From assembly GCA_028023455.1 (NCBI GenBank), contig JAQFVV010012404.1:13751421-13815420 (forward strand): a stretch of DNA of 64,000 bases. The letters run 5' to 3'. Shown here in pieces: positions 12,479-24,810 of the stretch. Position numbers and translations under genes: made by a program. The notes beneath the pieces are model-generated. The model was not told the DNA's origin. It searched no databases and saw only the letters and a program-made list of their open reading frames with translations. The DNA comes from Epiperipatus broadwayi. Its lineage: Eukaryota; Onychophora; Udeonychophora; Euonychophora; Peripatidae. Positions within the stretch are counted from its first letter, which is position 1. Each line of letters starts with the position of its first letter.

Positions 12479-12546
12479 TAAGCCAGTATTTGATTTGATC
12501 CCACGATGCCATATTTTATAGCTTAACACTCTACCACTATGGTATA
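12479..12546 (-). repeat. tRNA-derived SINE head (relic)
   Basis: Minus strand carries an A-box-like TAGTGGTAGAGTG and, about 35 bases on, a B-box-like GTGGGATCAAATC, the spacing of a pol III tRNA-type promoter. There is no cloverleaf with a clean acceptor stem, so this is a SINE or tRNA relic rather than a working tRNA gene. Its tail and target duplication are not resolved. Confidence 0.45.
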
Positions 12547-15301
12547 TTATATCTACTATGTATTATGACAGTTGTTCAAAATATTGCAGAGTTATTATCA
12601 TTATTATGAAGGAATATTTTTAAATAAGTTTATTTATAAATAAATTATTAATAGTAATGTGTCATTTTTATATAAATTAAAATATTTAAATAAAATTATT
12701 TCTTTGAAAGGAATATAACCTTTTCTAAATACTCCACTCTAAGTAATGATATTAGCTGTTTGGTTTATTGCAGTAGTAGAGGGTATAAATAATAAACAGT
12801 GTATTTCAAGGTATTGCAACAAGACTAAGTAAAAAGTAACCCTAGCATATTTAAATAAAAAATATTTACCATCAGAATGTGTTTCTAACAATGGAGGGAT
12901 TCGGAAATGTAAACACTTTCATTTACATATAATATTTCTTAACTATCATGGTGACATGGTATTCACCATGATGAGGAACTGTATTTGTGGCACAACCTGC
13001 ACGCATGTAATGGCTCTGCATAGAGTCCAAATCTAAAGTAATTTAAGAAGTGTTTTTACTTAACTAACAATTTTTCAAAAAAATTTCAGATATTTAAAAT
13101 CAAGTAGCCAGTTATAGTCAACTTAGTAGTCATAAAATATTTAATAAATAAAGGATTTTTTTTTTTTTTAGTTGGAAAATAAATTCCAAGACAACATCAG
13201 ACAGTTGTGATGACCATAAATAAAAATATAATAATTAAAACGTGATACAAACTTAATCAAAAGTATTCAGGCAGAGTATCAAACAAGTATTAAATTTATG
13301 ATTTCTATTTAGCTTCATAAGCGTAACTTATATTAAGCACAAATCAAAATCTTTATATACATATATAAATTGATAGAAATACAGGTGGAGAGGGAGGTTT
13401 TGTGTTCATTATGATTTAAGATTATTAATTAGAAGTATAGTGTAAATTTATATTTTATTTATTAATTTGCAATAAATATCTTAACAAGTTGAGATAAAAA
13501 TAAAAATTACAATTAAAAAGCAATCAACCCTGTATTTAGAGAGAAAGATAATCTTCTGTAGATAATATTACCAACCAGTGATTGCGTTATTGTTAATTGA
13601 AAAACAAGATGAGCAGAAGAAAGCTAATGTTTTATATTCAATCGAAAACAAAGCTATGAATTATAAGATAATGAAAGCCGTAAAAGCAAGGATTTGAGTA
13701 ATGTAATAAGAATACAAATTCCAGACAACTTCAATAAATTAAAACTAATCTTTATTCAGAAAGGATAAAAGAAAAAAAAAGTTCATAAAACCAGACGGCT
13801 GTAAGATTTTAAAAAGTTTGAACTATTATTACTTCCTAGCGATGAAACCTGCTTTAATTCAGGATATAGCTTTAAAATAATATGAAGTTAATTTACGAAA
13901 TTGTTGAATAATTTATGATAAGATATCGAAAACAATTATAGCGTATTTTTCTTTTAAAACTAAAAGAACTAATTTATTCGATAAAACTAAATATTGTGTT
14001 TATATATACGGTATATAAAACATTTAAAAAACAAATATACATATATACAGAATATAATATTTTTAGAAAAAGTCACACAATTATATATATATGTGTATAT
14101 GCATTTATCCATAGTTTGGCGCAATGTGGTAAAGTGACAGTTTTGGAAATTCAAGGCTCGTAGACGGTTGCGGAGCTCTGACATTTTCGGGGTTTAATAA
14201 ATTAATTCGATTATTTATTTGAATATTTTGTATAGTCTAACGAATAATCGTGCGAATAATTTCTTAAAGATTGAGACAATAGAGTAGTCAAAGTAGAAGA
14301 TTAATACAATAATTTTATTTAATTAACTAAGCTAATCATAACATGATAATATTAAAACAATTATTGTTAAAAAATTTAGCGCATTCATTTTTACACGGTC
14401 CATCTTGCAACGATCTGGGACTGATTGAACGGATGTTCTAAATTCATATTATGATTCTGTACTACTTTTTTAAAAGCATCTTAAAACAAGCTTAATTACA
14501 ACATTCATGATTTTTTTGCCACAACTTTCTACAGAAATCATTTTTTTATTTCACAATTTGTCTTTATATTTTAAATTACATTCTACTTCAGTAAATTTTT
14601 GGAGATTTATCTTCATTTTCTGGATGATTTTCTTTCTTTTATCTCTCAAAGCAAACAAGACAAACTAACTAGATAGGCACTAAATTAATTTTCTTTACAA
14701 TTTCTATTTTATTTTACTTTATTTATTTATTTATTTTTATAAAAAAAAATAATTTTATTTAGTATGTTAATAATATTTTTAAATTCAGATTAGAAAATTG
14801 TAAAAAGTTAAACTTTATAAAATAACGCATTAGTAAATAAATTACGTTATCATAATCAAACACAAATTGAATAAAAAAAAAACAATTACCACAAGGAATT
14901 AGCATATACATGCATTCCCACTATTTATATATATGAGATCATATTCCAACTCTCAAAAATAATCACGTCATTTTATTTTAAAACAAATATTAAATACATT
15001 TAATTTGTCCTAAAAGTTACAATGTATGGATTCCAGATAAAAATGTTACCAAATTAAAATTCAGATTTAAAAAAATATCTTTCCAGATTGAACTCTTAAA
15101 ATAATACCGTCTTGCTTATTTCAACTTTTTTTAAAATGTACAATAGACCAAGTTATTGATAAAAAAACTTCGTTGCTATTTAAAGATATTTAACTTTATC
15201 TGTTTAGCTATTTATTTATCTATCTTTTTATATGTTTACATATCTGTTAATTTATCCAGCCGTCCATCTGTCTACATATTTACCTACCTATCTATTTTTT
15301 C
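12547..15301. other. Non-coding DNA with a CpG-retaining patch
   Basis: About 13560-14850 holds visibly more CG dinucleotides than the flanks. At 14105-14180 the plus strand has TTGGCGCAATGTGGTAAAG followed by AGACGGTTGCGG; it shares AGACGGTTG-x-GG with the SINE at 33520, so it may be a truncated SINE. A (TTTA)n-like patch lies near 14708-14738. From 15200 the sequence grades into the (ATCT)n array. I see no reading frame that looks real. Confidence 0.4.

Positions 15302-15394
<93 letters not shown>
15302..15394. repeat. (ATCT)n microsatellite
   Basis: About 23 uninterrupted copies of the tetranucleotide, with degenerate copies upstream from about 15205. The Ile/Tyr/Leu/Ser repeat peptide in one frame is a by-product. 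Confidence 0.97.
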
Positions 15395-16716
15395 TAGTTA
15401 TACATTAAAATATTGATCTCAATAGTAAGACAAACAGCTATCTTATATATATATATATATTGGTTATTATGGCTGATAGTCTCCGACTTTACTCAATATT
15501 TATGTATATAGATATAAACCTAGCTATTGCATGTATCTAGACACACACACACATACACACATTACTATAAATATTGATATCCAAGACTTAGCATATGCTT
15601 ATGAATAACATGTATTTAAGTCTTTAAATAATCTTGGAAAGCATCAAAATTTATAATTAATATCAAAATACTTTCTAATTCACATTGTCAAATTTTATAT
15701 TTCTTCATTTTTAAAAAATATTTAATAATTATTTTTATTAAATTATTGAAAATTTCTAAAAAAAGAAATACTGGTCAATAAAATTTTAAAATATTTTCTA
15801 AATGTTGTCAATCTTTGCAATGACAATTTTTTCCATTTTCATAATTTTTTTTAATACATCTAACTTTGTGGATTTTAAAAATCGATACATAAATGATTGA
15901 TTTTTTTTTATGTACTTATCATCTGCATTAACAGGATATTTTAATAATACAGACTATTTATAGTTGCATATATGACTATTTCAAAGTCAAAGTTAAAAAT
16001 AATATATGATTATTGATTTTATTTTCTAGTTATCAACTATCACAATGTATTATTTATTTTTAATTGACATATTTTTAAATACATTTATTAATATTTCATC
16101 TTAAATTAAGTTAGGAAGAGGAAGAACTAATAAAATAAATGACAATAGTTGTCTATAATTACTTTTAAAAAGCAAAGCTTCTATTTAAACTATCTAAGTT
16201 TGATGGGATAATCAAATAATTTTCTGAGAAAAAGACAAAGATCAAACTTAAATGATTTTAAAATCAATAATGAGATTATATTTGAATATTAATTTTAAAC
16301 AAATAATATTTATTACAAAGCAATCTAAACAAAATTAAAATACTGAGATGATTTAAACATCAAGATTTTCTAGCAGGATTTGCTATTTTAAAATTAAAAT
16401 GATAAACTTAGTTCTTGAATTTTATACACAATCATTACTATTGTTTCATCATTAGCAGTCACTTGTGAATGAGAATGACTATTTCAAATAATAAAAAAAC
16501 AGAAACAAAGACAAAAAATAAAAAAATATTAATAAAAATTGATTGATTAATGTGAATGCAATTAAAAATTGAAAATGTGATTGCGCAAATATACATTGCT
16601 ATTTACATCGTTAGTTCAGAGTAAAACATATGACATGAGAGGCTCAAAGTGATAGTTTTATTTTAGTCTAAATAACTAGAGAAGAGACATTAAGGTAAAA
16701 CAAAATGGAAAGAGAA
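15395..16716. other. AT-rich non-coding DNA
   Basis: Short (TA)n at about 15444-15460 and (CA)n at about 15541-15560. Nothing else supportable. Confidence 0.5.
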
Positions 16717-17966
<1,250 letters not shown>

Positions 17967-20393
17967 AGTTATTTACAATGAATAGTTATTTACAATGTTT
18001 AAAAGTGTCATTTGCTTTCACTTTGGTGGCTAACAATTCTAAAATTCTTATTACTATGTTGTCTTATTACCACTCTGCTTCCAGGTTTCAATCATACTTA
18101 TAGACAATAGCTGTGGTAGTTTGATTGTCCTTACAATCTGACCCTTTGTTTGTTGGCATTTGAGGGGTCTAGTAGCTATCAGTGATGAGCTTGAGATAAT
18201 CCATTAAGCAATTGTCTTTTTCATTAATGTCATTCAATGTTATAAATTCACTTGACCCCAGGTTTCATCAGCCAACCAGGATAGACAGGTTCTCTTGGCT
18301 TTTTCTTTTATATTTTTGAGAAGGTTAAGCATGAGATCTTCCGCTAGTTGGTCTAGTTTTTTTTGAAAAGTTATTTTGCACCCAATGGTACAGATAACAA
18401 AGTTTATAAAAGTTGCCAGTCTTATTGTTCCGAACACTTTTTTTTTCCGAGGCCAGCTTTAGTGCTACTTGGGACTGATCGGGTTTGACCATTCTTTTTA
18501 AAATTATTTTTCGGAAGTTTTCCCATGCTTCAGTGTGTAAGAATGTGGTCCATTGTCTTCTCATCTTTATTGCATAAGGAGCAGAGGGGTTTGATATTGT
18601 ATCCTCTCTGATGGCACAAGAAGGCTGCAGTGGGAAGTACACCCAAGTTTATTTTTATCCAAAAGTCCACATGTTTTGGTTCTAGTTTCCAATATTTTGT
18701 CATCTTTGTTAATCTGGGGATTTCTATAGGGAGTAAGCAGACAGCTTTATTTCTTTCCTGAAAAACTGCTTGTAGACTTCCCAGTAAGTGAGTTTTCACA
18801 TTAAATAGGGTACTTGAGGTTTTTATGCTCTCCACTACTAAGGTAATTTGTTGCTGAATCCATAGTTTTTTGTTTTGGGGAGGTGGCCTGATTGTTAGTT
18901 TGACCTTTATTAGAGGCAGTTGGCATATCATTTTTGGATTGTCATGAAGTAATTTGGTAACTATGTTGTGTGCTCTTTGTATTTGATATATCTTAATGGA
19001 GTGTAGTGCCAGACCATTTAATGGTTTTGGTTTCTGTAATCATTTTAGACTAATAACAGGAGCCTTCCCTCCCAAGCATAGTCTTCTGCATTGTGTCTCC
19101 ACTTTTTTAATGAACATTGTTGTGGGGGAAAAGCCAGCTAAGTAGTAGATGATTTTGGGAAGAACTACTGAGTTCAGTAATGTGACTTTACCAAACAGTA
19201 ATAGGTATATCTTGGATAGTGATGACACCATTTTTTCAATTTTGTTGAGCTGTGAGATCTCCAAATTTTTCCTCATGACTGATGGTGGATCAGATAACTG
19301 GAAACCCAGAAATTTTTGAGGGATGCTCTCGGTATACTCGGGACTTTTTCCCCCATCAGGATCGACCACATGGCAGATTTGCCTTCATTAATTCGCAGAC
19401 CGGTGTCAATTGCAAATTGATCTAGGATTTCTTTGAGCTTTGCAAACTCACTCTGTGATGAGAGGAACACCACCACATCATCCATATAGGTGATGTGTCT
19501 GATGTTCTCTCCCAGCAATGGAATTGCAATTCCAGGAAAGGAAGCCTCGATGCTTAACAGTAATGGGTTAACATAGGCTCCAAAGAGAAGCACACTTAGT
19601 GGTGAGCCCTGAGGAATAGAAACACTGGGCCTAAATCCTGGGGGGCAACTCTGCCATCCAATGAGAGACAAACCTTCCTGTTTTGCAAGAGGTTTTCAAT
19701 CATTTGGAGGTATGTTGGGGGCACTTGGAGATCCTCCAGTACACTTAGCAGCACATCTATCCTGACACAGTCAAAGGCTCCAGCAAAGTCCAGTTGTACT
19801 GTGACTGGCTGGGATATTCTTTTCCTGCGAACTTGATCTATAATGAGGCAAAAATAACTGACAGCATTGGCAGTCGAGCATCCTTTCTTTGCAAATTGAT
19901 AAGCTGAAAGTTGCCCAATGATAAAATCCTGAATGTCTTCTTTTATTAGTCCTTCTATGGTCTTTATCATCAAGGGTACCATTGATATAGGATGCAGATG
20001 TTCCATGTCATGTGGAGCTTCCATTTTTTTATTAGGGGTACCATGGCTATTGGACAGTTATCTGTAATTTCTCTGCTGTCCTCTGCAAGGTAATCCACCA
20101 TTCTCTTGATTATTGGAAGTGTAAATTCCTGTATATAAAGTAGCAGGAATTTGGGGATTCCAGGCAGGCCAGGGTGTGTCCTATCTGGTAAGGCTTCTAG
20201 TCTCTGCAGGATTCTGGTTTCAGTAATTTTGTGAAGGGGAATGTCTTTTGTCACAAATCTTTTCTGAAAATTGTAGACACCCAGGGGTTGAAATTTATTG
20301 AAATAAAATTCCTGAATCTTATCTAGCTTTGAAACCCCAGAGTAGTAAAATCCTTGTACCTCTATTGAACTTGGAGCCCGTGCTAAAAATTTT
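17967..20393 (-). mobile_element. LINE non-LTR retrotransposon, 5'-truncated
   Basis: The reverse transcriptase relic at 18240-20270 is followed on the minus strand by a ~270-bp 3' UTR. That ends in two copies of CATTGTAAATAACT (17967-17980 and 17984-17997) and a nearby AATAAAG. Short tandem units at the 3' end are known for several LINE clades. The 5' edge near 20393 is abrupt, with no endonuclease or ORF1, typical of 5' truncation on insertion. I cannot see a target duplication. The clade is uncertain; RT thumb and C-terminal zinc-knuckle patterns recall the L1/Tx1 group. Confidence 0.8.
18240..20270 (-). pseudogene. LINE reverse transcriptase, frameshifted
   Basis: Successive minus-strand frames give an RT in order. 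About 20250-20030: N-terminal RT region ending NCPIAMVPLI. About 20000: ISMVPLMIKTIEGLI, the usual P-I-L-K-EKLI block, apparently a local duplication of the preceding block. 19880-19780: YQFAKKGCSTANAV and VQLDFAGAFDCVRID, the first catalytic Asp region. 19640-19590: IPQGSPLSVLLFGAYVNPLL. 19500-19470: HITYMDDVVVFLSS, the YxDD box. 19300-19050: thumb with KVTLLNSVVLPKIIYYLAG. 18620-18540: C-terminal zinc knuckle C-x2-C-x7-H-x4, then a region ending near 18240. At least four frame changes (near 20000, 19640, 19350, 18540) and a stop near 19040 make it non-functional. Confidence 0.85.
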
Positions 20394-21554
20394 TGATCAG
20401 AAGATAAACAAAAGTTATTAAGAATGTGTACATTTAGTAATTAACAAGTGCACTAATTTGAAATTGGATATTATATATATTAAAAAATGATTTCTAGTTT
20501 AATTTTAGTGCTTTACGAGAGGCAACTACATAAAATTTTCAAAAATGAATTAGAAAAACTTTTTTTATGAATAATATTTTACCATATAAAATAGTATGAT
20601 AGCATAAATGCATTACACACATATTCTTTTGATATTTAATCTTGGAATAAACTTAGTTCTTTAAATGTCCTCATAAAAAATCAATTCACCCTAAATTGAG
20701 AGAACACAAAGAATCTTAAACCTGACTTTTGTCCAATCCATAGCAAGTGTTATTATTATTCACAAATAATTCACAATTAATGAGAATGATTGGTTCTTGA
20801 AGTATATTGTATTCTACATCAGTAACACTTGCAACAAAAGTGATTAATCCAATCATACCGAAAACTGATAACCAAGACTACACTAAAACTAACTAGTAAA
20901 CTCAAATATTTTTTCACAGTGATATATATATTCTTTGTTATTCAGTATGTAAAATTGTAGCAATTTGGTTTATTACTTTTTATAGCTTAACATGATGGTA
21001 GAATGATGGATTTAAGAATTAAAAATTCCTAGAATGAAGATTACCTACTGCATATGGTGTTCAGACATCACATGATCTCTTGAGTGAATTCTCATTTATG
21101 TTTTTATTGTTTCCATCAATTTGAAGGTTTTCTTGTCATTTCAAATAATTTTACTGGAAAAAGGTTTATGCCTTGCAGATTCACATAAATATCTCCCACA
21201 AAATTTAACTCCATCATCAGCATCATTTTTATTCAGGGCTTATACAAACTTGAAATGTAACTCTTCCAAATATGGTATTATAACTCTCATATATTTTTCC
21301 TATGTTCTGTTGATTATATGAAACAATGCTAATTTATTAGTTTATTTTCCAATGACCCAAATAATCTTTTGGGTATAAAATGATTTCTATTCATTTATAT
21401 CCTTCATGTTTGTCTCCCTAAAATATTTAATTTCTTTTTTTTTTTTTGCTTTTTTTATCATTTAATATTATTAAGACTTTCAAAGTAATTCAATGTCTTC
21501 CATATTTTTTGCCCATAAGAACATATCAGCAAAGAAATAACCTATCATCTATTT
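20394..21554. other. AT-rich non-coding DNA
   Basis: No supportable gene. About 20985-21060 has a weak A-box-like GATGGTAGAATG, possibly SINE debris. Poly-T tract near 21435. Confidence 0.45.
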
Positions 21555-21560
21555 TATATA

Positions 21561-21624
<64 letters not shown>
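21555..21624. repeat. (TA)n microsatellite
   Basis: About 35 TA units with one G interruption. Confidence 0.97.
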
Positions 21625-21627
<3 letters not shown>

Positions 21628-22106
21628 TACCAGTTGAACATGTCTACTCATTAAACATGATTTAGAATCTAAGTAATAATACCTCAAACTCAGTCTGACC
21701 TGAGATGCACAGGTTAGGCATCATCCTAAGTTTGAACCTATTATACCCATTCTCTAGATCACTAACATAATGAGCAATATCTATGGTGATACAATGAACT
21801 TTCTTTGATTCCTGGCCCAGAAACACAGTGGAGAAGTCAAGAGACTCTAAAGATGGATGACATAATGGCATGGATTAAGATATCTTTCACATAGACTAAA
21901 GAGGCTATTCAAATATTTGAATAATAGGATAAATGATGATCATTTTATAATTTTAGGATATCTGTGTTTGAATCCCATCCCAAGACTTGAAAACTTAAAC
22001 CATTACATTGAGATAGAGCAAGTGGATGAGAAAATGATTCAAACAAGAAAACTGAATAAGTATAAGATGTTTTAATAATACAACAAACAATTATATATAT
22101 ATATAT
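21625..22106. other. Non-coding DNA flanking the LTR element
   Basis: A B-box-like GTGTTTGAATCCC lies near 21967 without a convincing A box. A short (TA)n run at 22091-22106 directly abuts the LTR element. Confidence 0.45.
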
Positions 22107-24135
22107 TATAACGATCGAAATGAAAGTGAAGATCGAATCTAACGCAAACTATGATATCTGCTCTACAGAGCGCCATCTAGGCATTTAAACCTAGAAAAAT
22201 TTATAGAGTAGGCAGATACGCGCTGTTAAGATTCCACTTTATTTAAATATTCAGATCATTAGCCCAAGTCACTAGCTCAGTGGAGTAGCAGAGATAATAA
22301 AATATAAATTTTATATCTTAAATATAAAAGAATAAAAGCCACTGCCAGAAATTAACACATAAAAATATTTATTTACGCACATATAAAATAACATTTAAAT
22401 TTTGAGGAATAAATTCACCATTTTAGATTTTTCTATTAATCTTTAGTTTTACATTTAACTAAGTTTCAATGAGTTTAATATTTTATTTAGATAGTCAAGT
22501 ATGAATAGACTACATAGATCTGCATTTGAAAAGAAAATATTCTTCCCTGATTTAACCTTAGGCAACAAATTTCGCAATCAAACCGGCGCCAATCCATCTG
22601 ATACATTTATGTATTCAATGTAGCATGAAAATACGACAACACAAAATACTATACTGTCAGGAATGTACATCTGATCAGTAAGTAGAATTAGAGAAGACAT
22701 TGTCTCTCCACCAACAGGAATGTTACATCTGTTGGCAAGTAGAACAATAAACATAAAACTCCATAGGAATGGACTGCGGTCCTTTGCCATCTTACAAACC
22801 CATCCATAGGCAAACAGAAGGTGTGTGGCGTATATATATAATCCTGCCCGTAGCGGATCTCATACTACATCTACAATTACACAAATATATCCAATCCATT
22901 GAACCAATTCAACTACGAAATGAATAACCTAAGATTACCCTCCCTTAATATAACTTTACAAAACTATATAGCCATTCACGCCCGACTTAAATTTAACATT
23001 TAAATACGTTCGCACAGATTATTTTTATAAATTTGTTTTTAAAATGTTGAGTATAGATCGGCTGCACAGATTCCACGGTCAAAAACATCCAAATTAAACA
23101 CAATCGATCAAAATACAAAATCATCGATAACGTCAATTGCAAAAGGGAATACACAAGGCCCCATGGCATTCATCGTAAGATGCCCGCATTAACATCGTTG
23201 ACCTATATATTCTAATCAAATGTGAAAACTTCAACATAATCAACCGCTAACGAATCTATGCAACGTCTATACCCAACCTAAATTTCATCATTTAAAATTT
23301 AAACAATAAATAATTTATACAATAAGAAAAAAAAAATGGAAATGATTTTTATCAATCGGAAAACATATAAAATTAAACATTATTAATTTGATTTTAAACT
23401 TAAAAAAGTCAGATGGAAGTTCATAAGCTTGAACGAAAGTTCTTAATTATTTTTAAATTTAGAGTTCATGTCAATATAGCTTACGGTAGAAGAGTCCAGG
23501 TTTCTGCTTTTAATTCCCATGATGCCTCCATTGGAAGATAATGTTCTGGAGATGGCAATAGCTGGTTCAAGGTATCACAGTCTTTTCCTTTTTCTTTTTT
23601 AAATAGAGAGTGTGGTATGTGCGTCCTACCACAACTCTCAAACACACAACGCTGGAACTGTCAGAAAAAACTGTATTTCCCTTTTTATATTATCCACACG
23701 GATTCAATCAACAAAACGTCACTAATCCATCACTTTCGTTAGGGTCCGAGCCAAGGCTTAGTGCTTCCATTGGTCAAGCTAATTTCTCTTTATTTTCTTA
23801 TCTATCTTTCATCAGATCATTTTAATTATACAAGAGCCCAAGGCTAGCTTGCTTTTCAAACAATTTATAAACAATCATTTCCATTTACAGATTACAAGAA
23901 TTAATTAATACCTGTTTTTATTTTTAAATCTTGTACTTTTTTTTATAAAAAAGTACGTTCAAATACTTATTTATTTGTTTTTTAAAAAAAAAATATTTTT
24001 AAAGTTTGGCATCTGTGCGAATGTATATACGTTTAACAAACATTTTAATTTTAGCGTTTAGTTTTTTACTTTTATTTGCGAACTTTTAAGTTTTTATTTT
24101 AAATTAATGTAACGACATATTTATATATCGTTACA
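22107..24135 (-). repeat. 3' LTR (minus orientation)
   Basis: About 2029 bp. Its 5' end on the minus strand holds an 8-bp inverted repeat, TGTAACGA and TCGTTACA, separated by 12 bases (24108-24135). Short open frames inside (22578-22790 minus, 23610-23825 plus) have no recognisable domain; the minus frame is broken relative to the other LTR by a two-base TA-run difference near 22832. Confidence 0.85.
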
Positions 24136-24810
24136 TATCAGTAAACTTCCTCAAAAAACAAAAACATTAAAAAAAAAAAAAGAATTTACTTAGTGTTAGT
24201 AATTACGTTACACAAATTGATTATATATGAAAATTTCAAAAGGACAAAACTTTTTTTTTACAAGACAAAACAGTAATTACACACAAATATAATGATTACA
24301 AAAAAAAAGTTGACTGTTGATTCCCTATTACCAGCTAAATTTCTGCCCCCTCCCTTCCAAGTTTCATTTCTCCTACCTTTAACTATTACTTAGGCAAGTT
24401 GAACGATTAGATTTTAATTTAACAAGACTTTTTTTAAAAAAAAAAAATTATGATTTATATTTATTATTACGTTTTATTCCTCGCATTTATATTTACATAT
24501 GCGCAATTTTTCTTACTGGCAGCACTTTTTAAACAAAACTTCAAACTGTAACTCCACGTCAATACAACAAATATATTTATACTAATTTCAGAAAAAATAT
24601 TACGGGCATGATTTATTTTCAAAAGTACTAGTGGTTTATTAAACATCTGGCTATAACTTTACGTTAGTACAAAAATGTACTTATTTCAGAAAAAACAACA
24701 AATGTTATTTGCATGATTCACTTTTAAAATTCTCAGGGCACTCGTGATTTATTAAAGATAGAAAATTTCAATCGTGTTTATTAAAGATCGGCCCAAGTTG
24801 GGTAGCCAGT
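24136..24810 (-). other. Internal region of the LTR element
   Basis: 675 bp with no open frame of note. A purine tract on the minus strand (GGAAGGGAGGGGG, about 24347-24359) and a short GAGGAAG near the 3' LTR could serve as polypurine tracts, but neither sits exactly at the LTR edge. Confidence 0.6.
24790..24808 (-). promoter_or_regulatory. Primer-binding-site-like segment
   Basis: Two bases from the LTR end, the minus strand reads TGGCTACCCAACTTGGGCC. It begins with TGG, as expected for pairing with a tRNA CCA end, and resembles the tRNA-Lys-type site (TGGCGCCCAACGTGGGGC) with a few differences. The position supports the minus orientation of the element. Confidence 0.6.

Noticed and set aside
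14105-14185. Possible tRNA gene (TTGGCGCAATGTGGTAAAG...GACGGTTGCGG)
   Set aside because: The B box is truncated and no acceptor stem or cloverleaf can be drawn; at best a SINE relic.
15156-15416. 86-codon frame rich in Ile, Tyr, Leu and Ser
   Set aside because: It is the translation of the (ATCT)n array.
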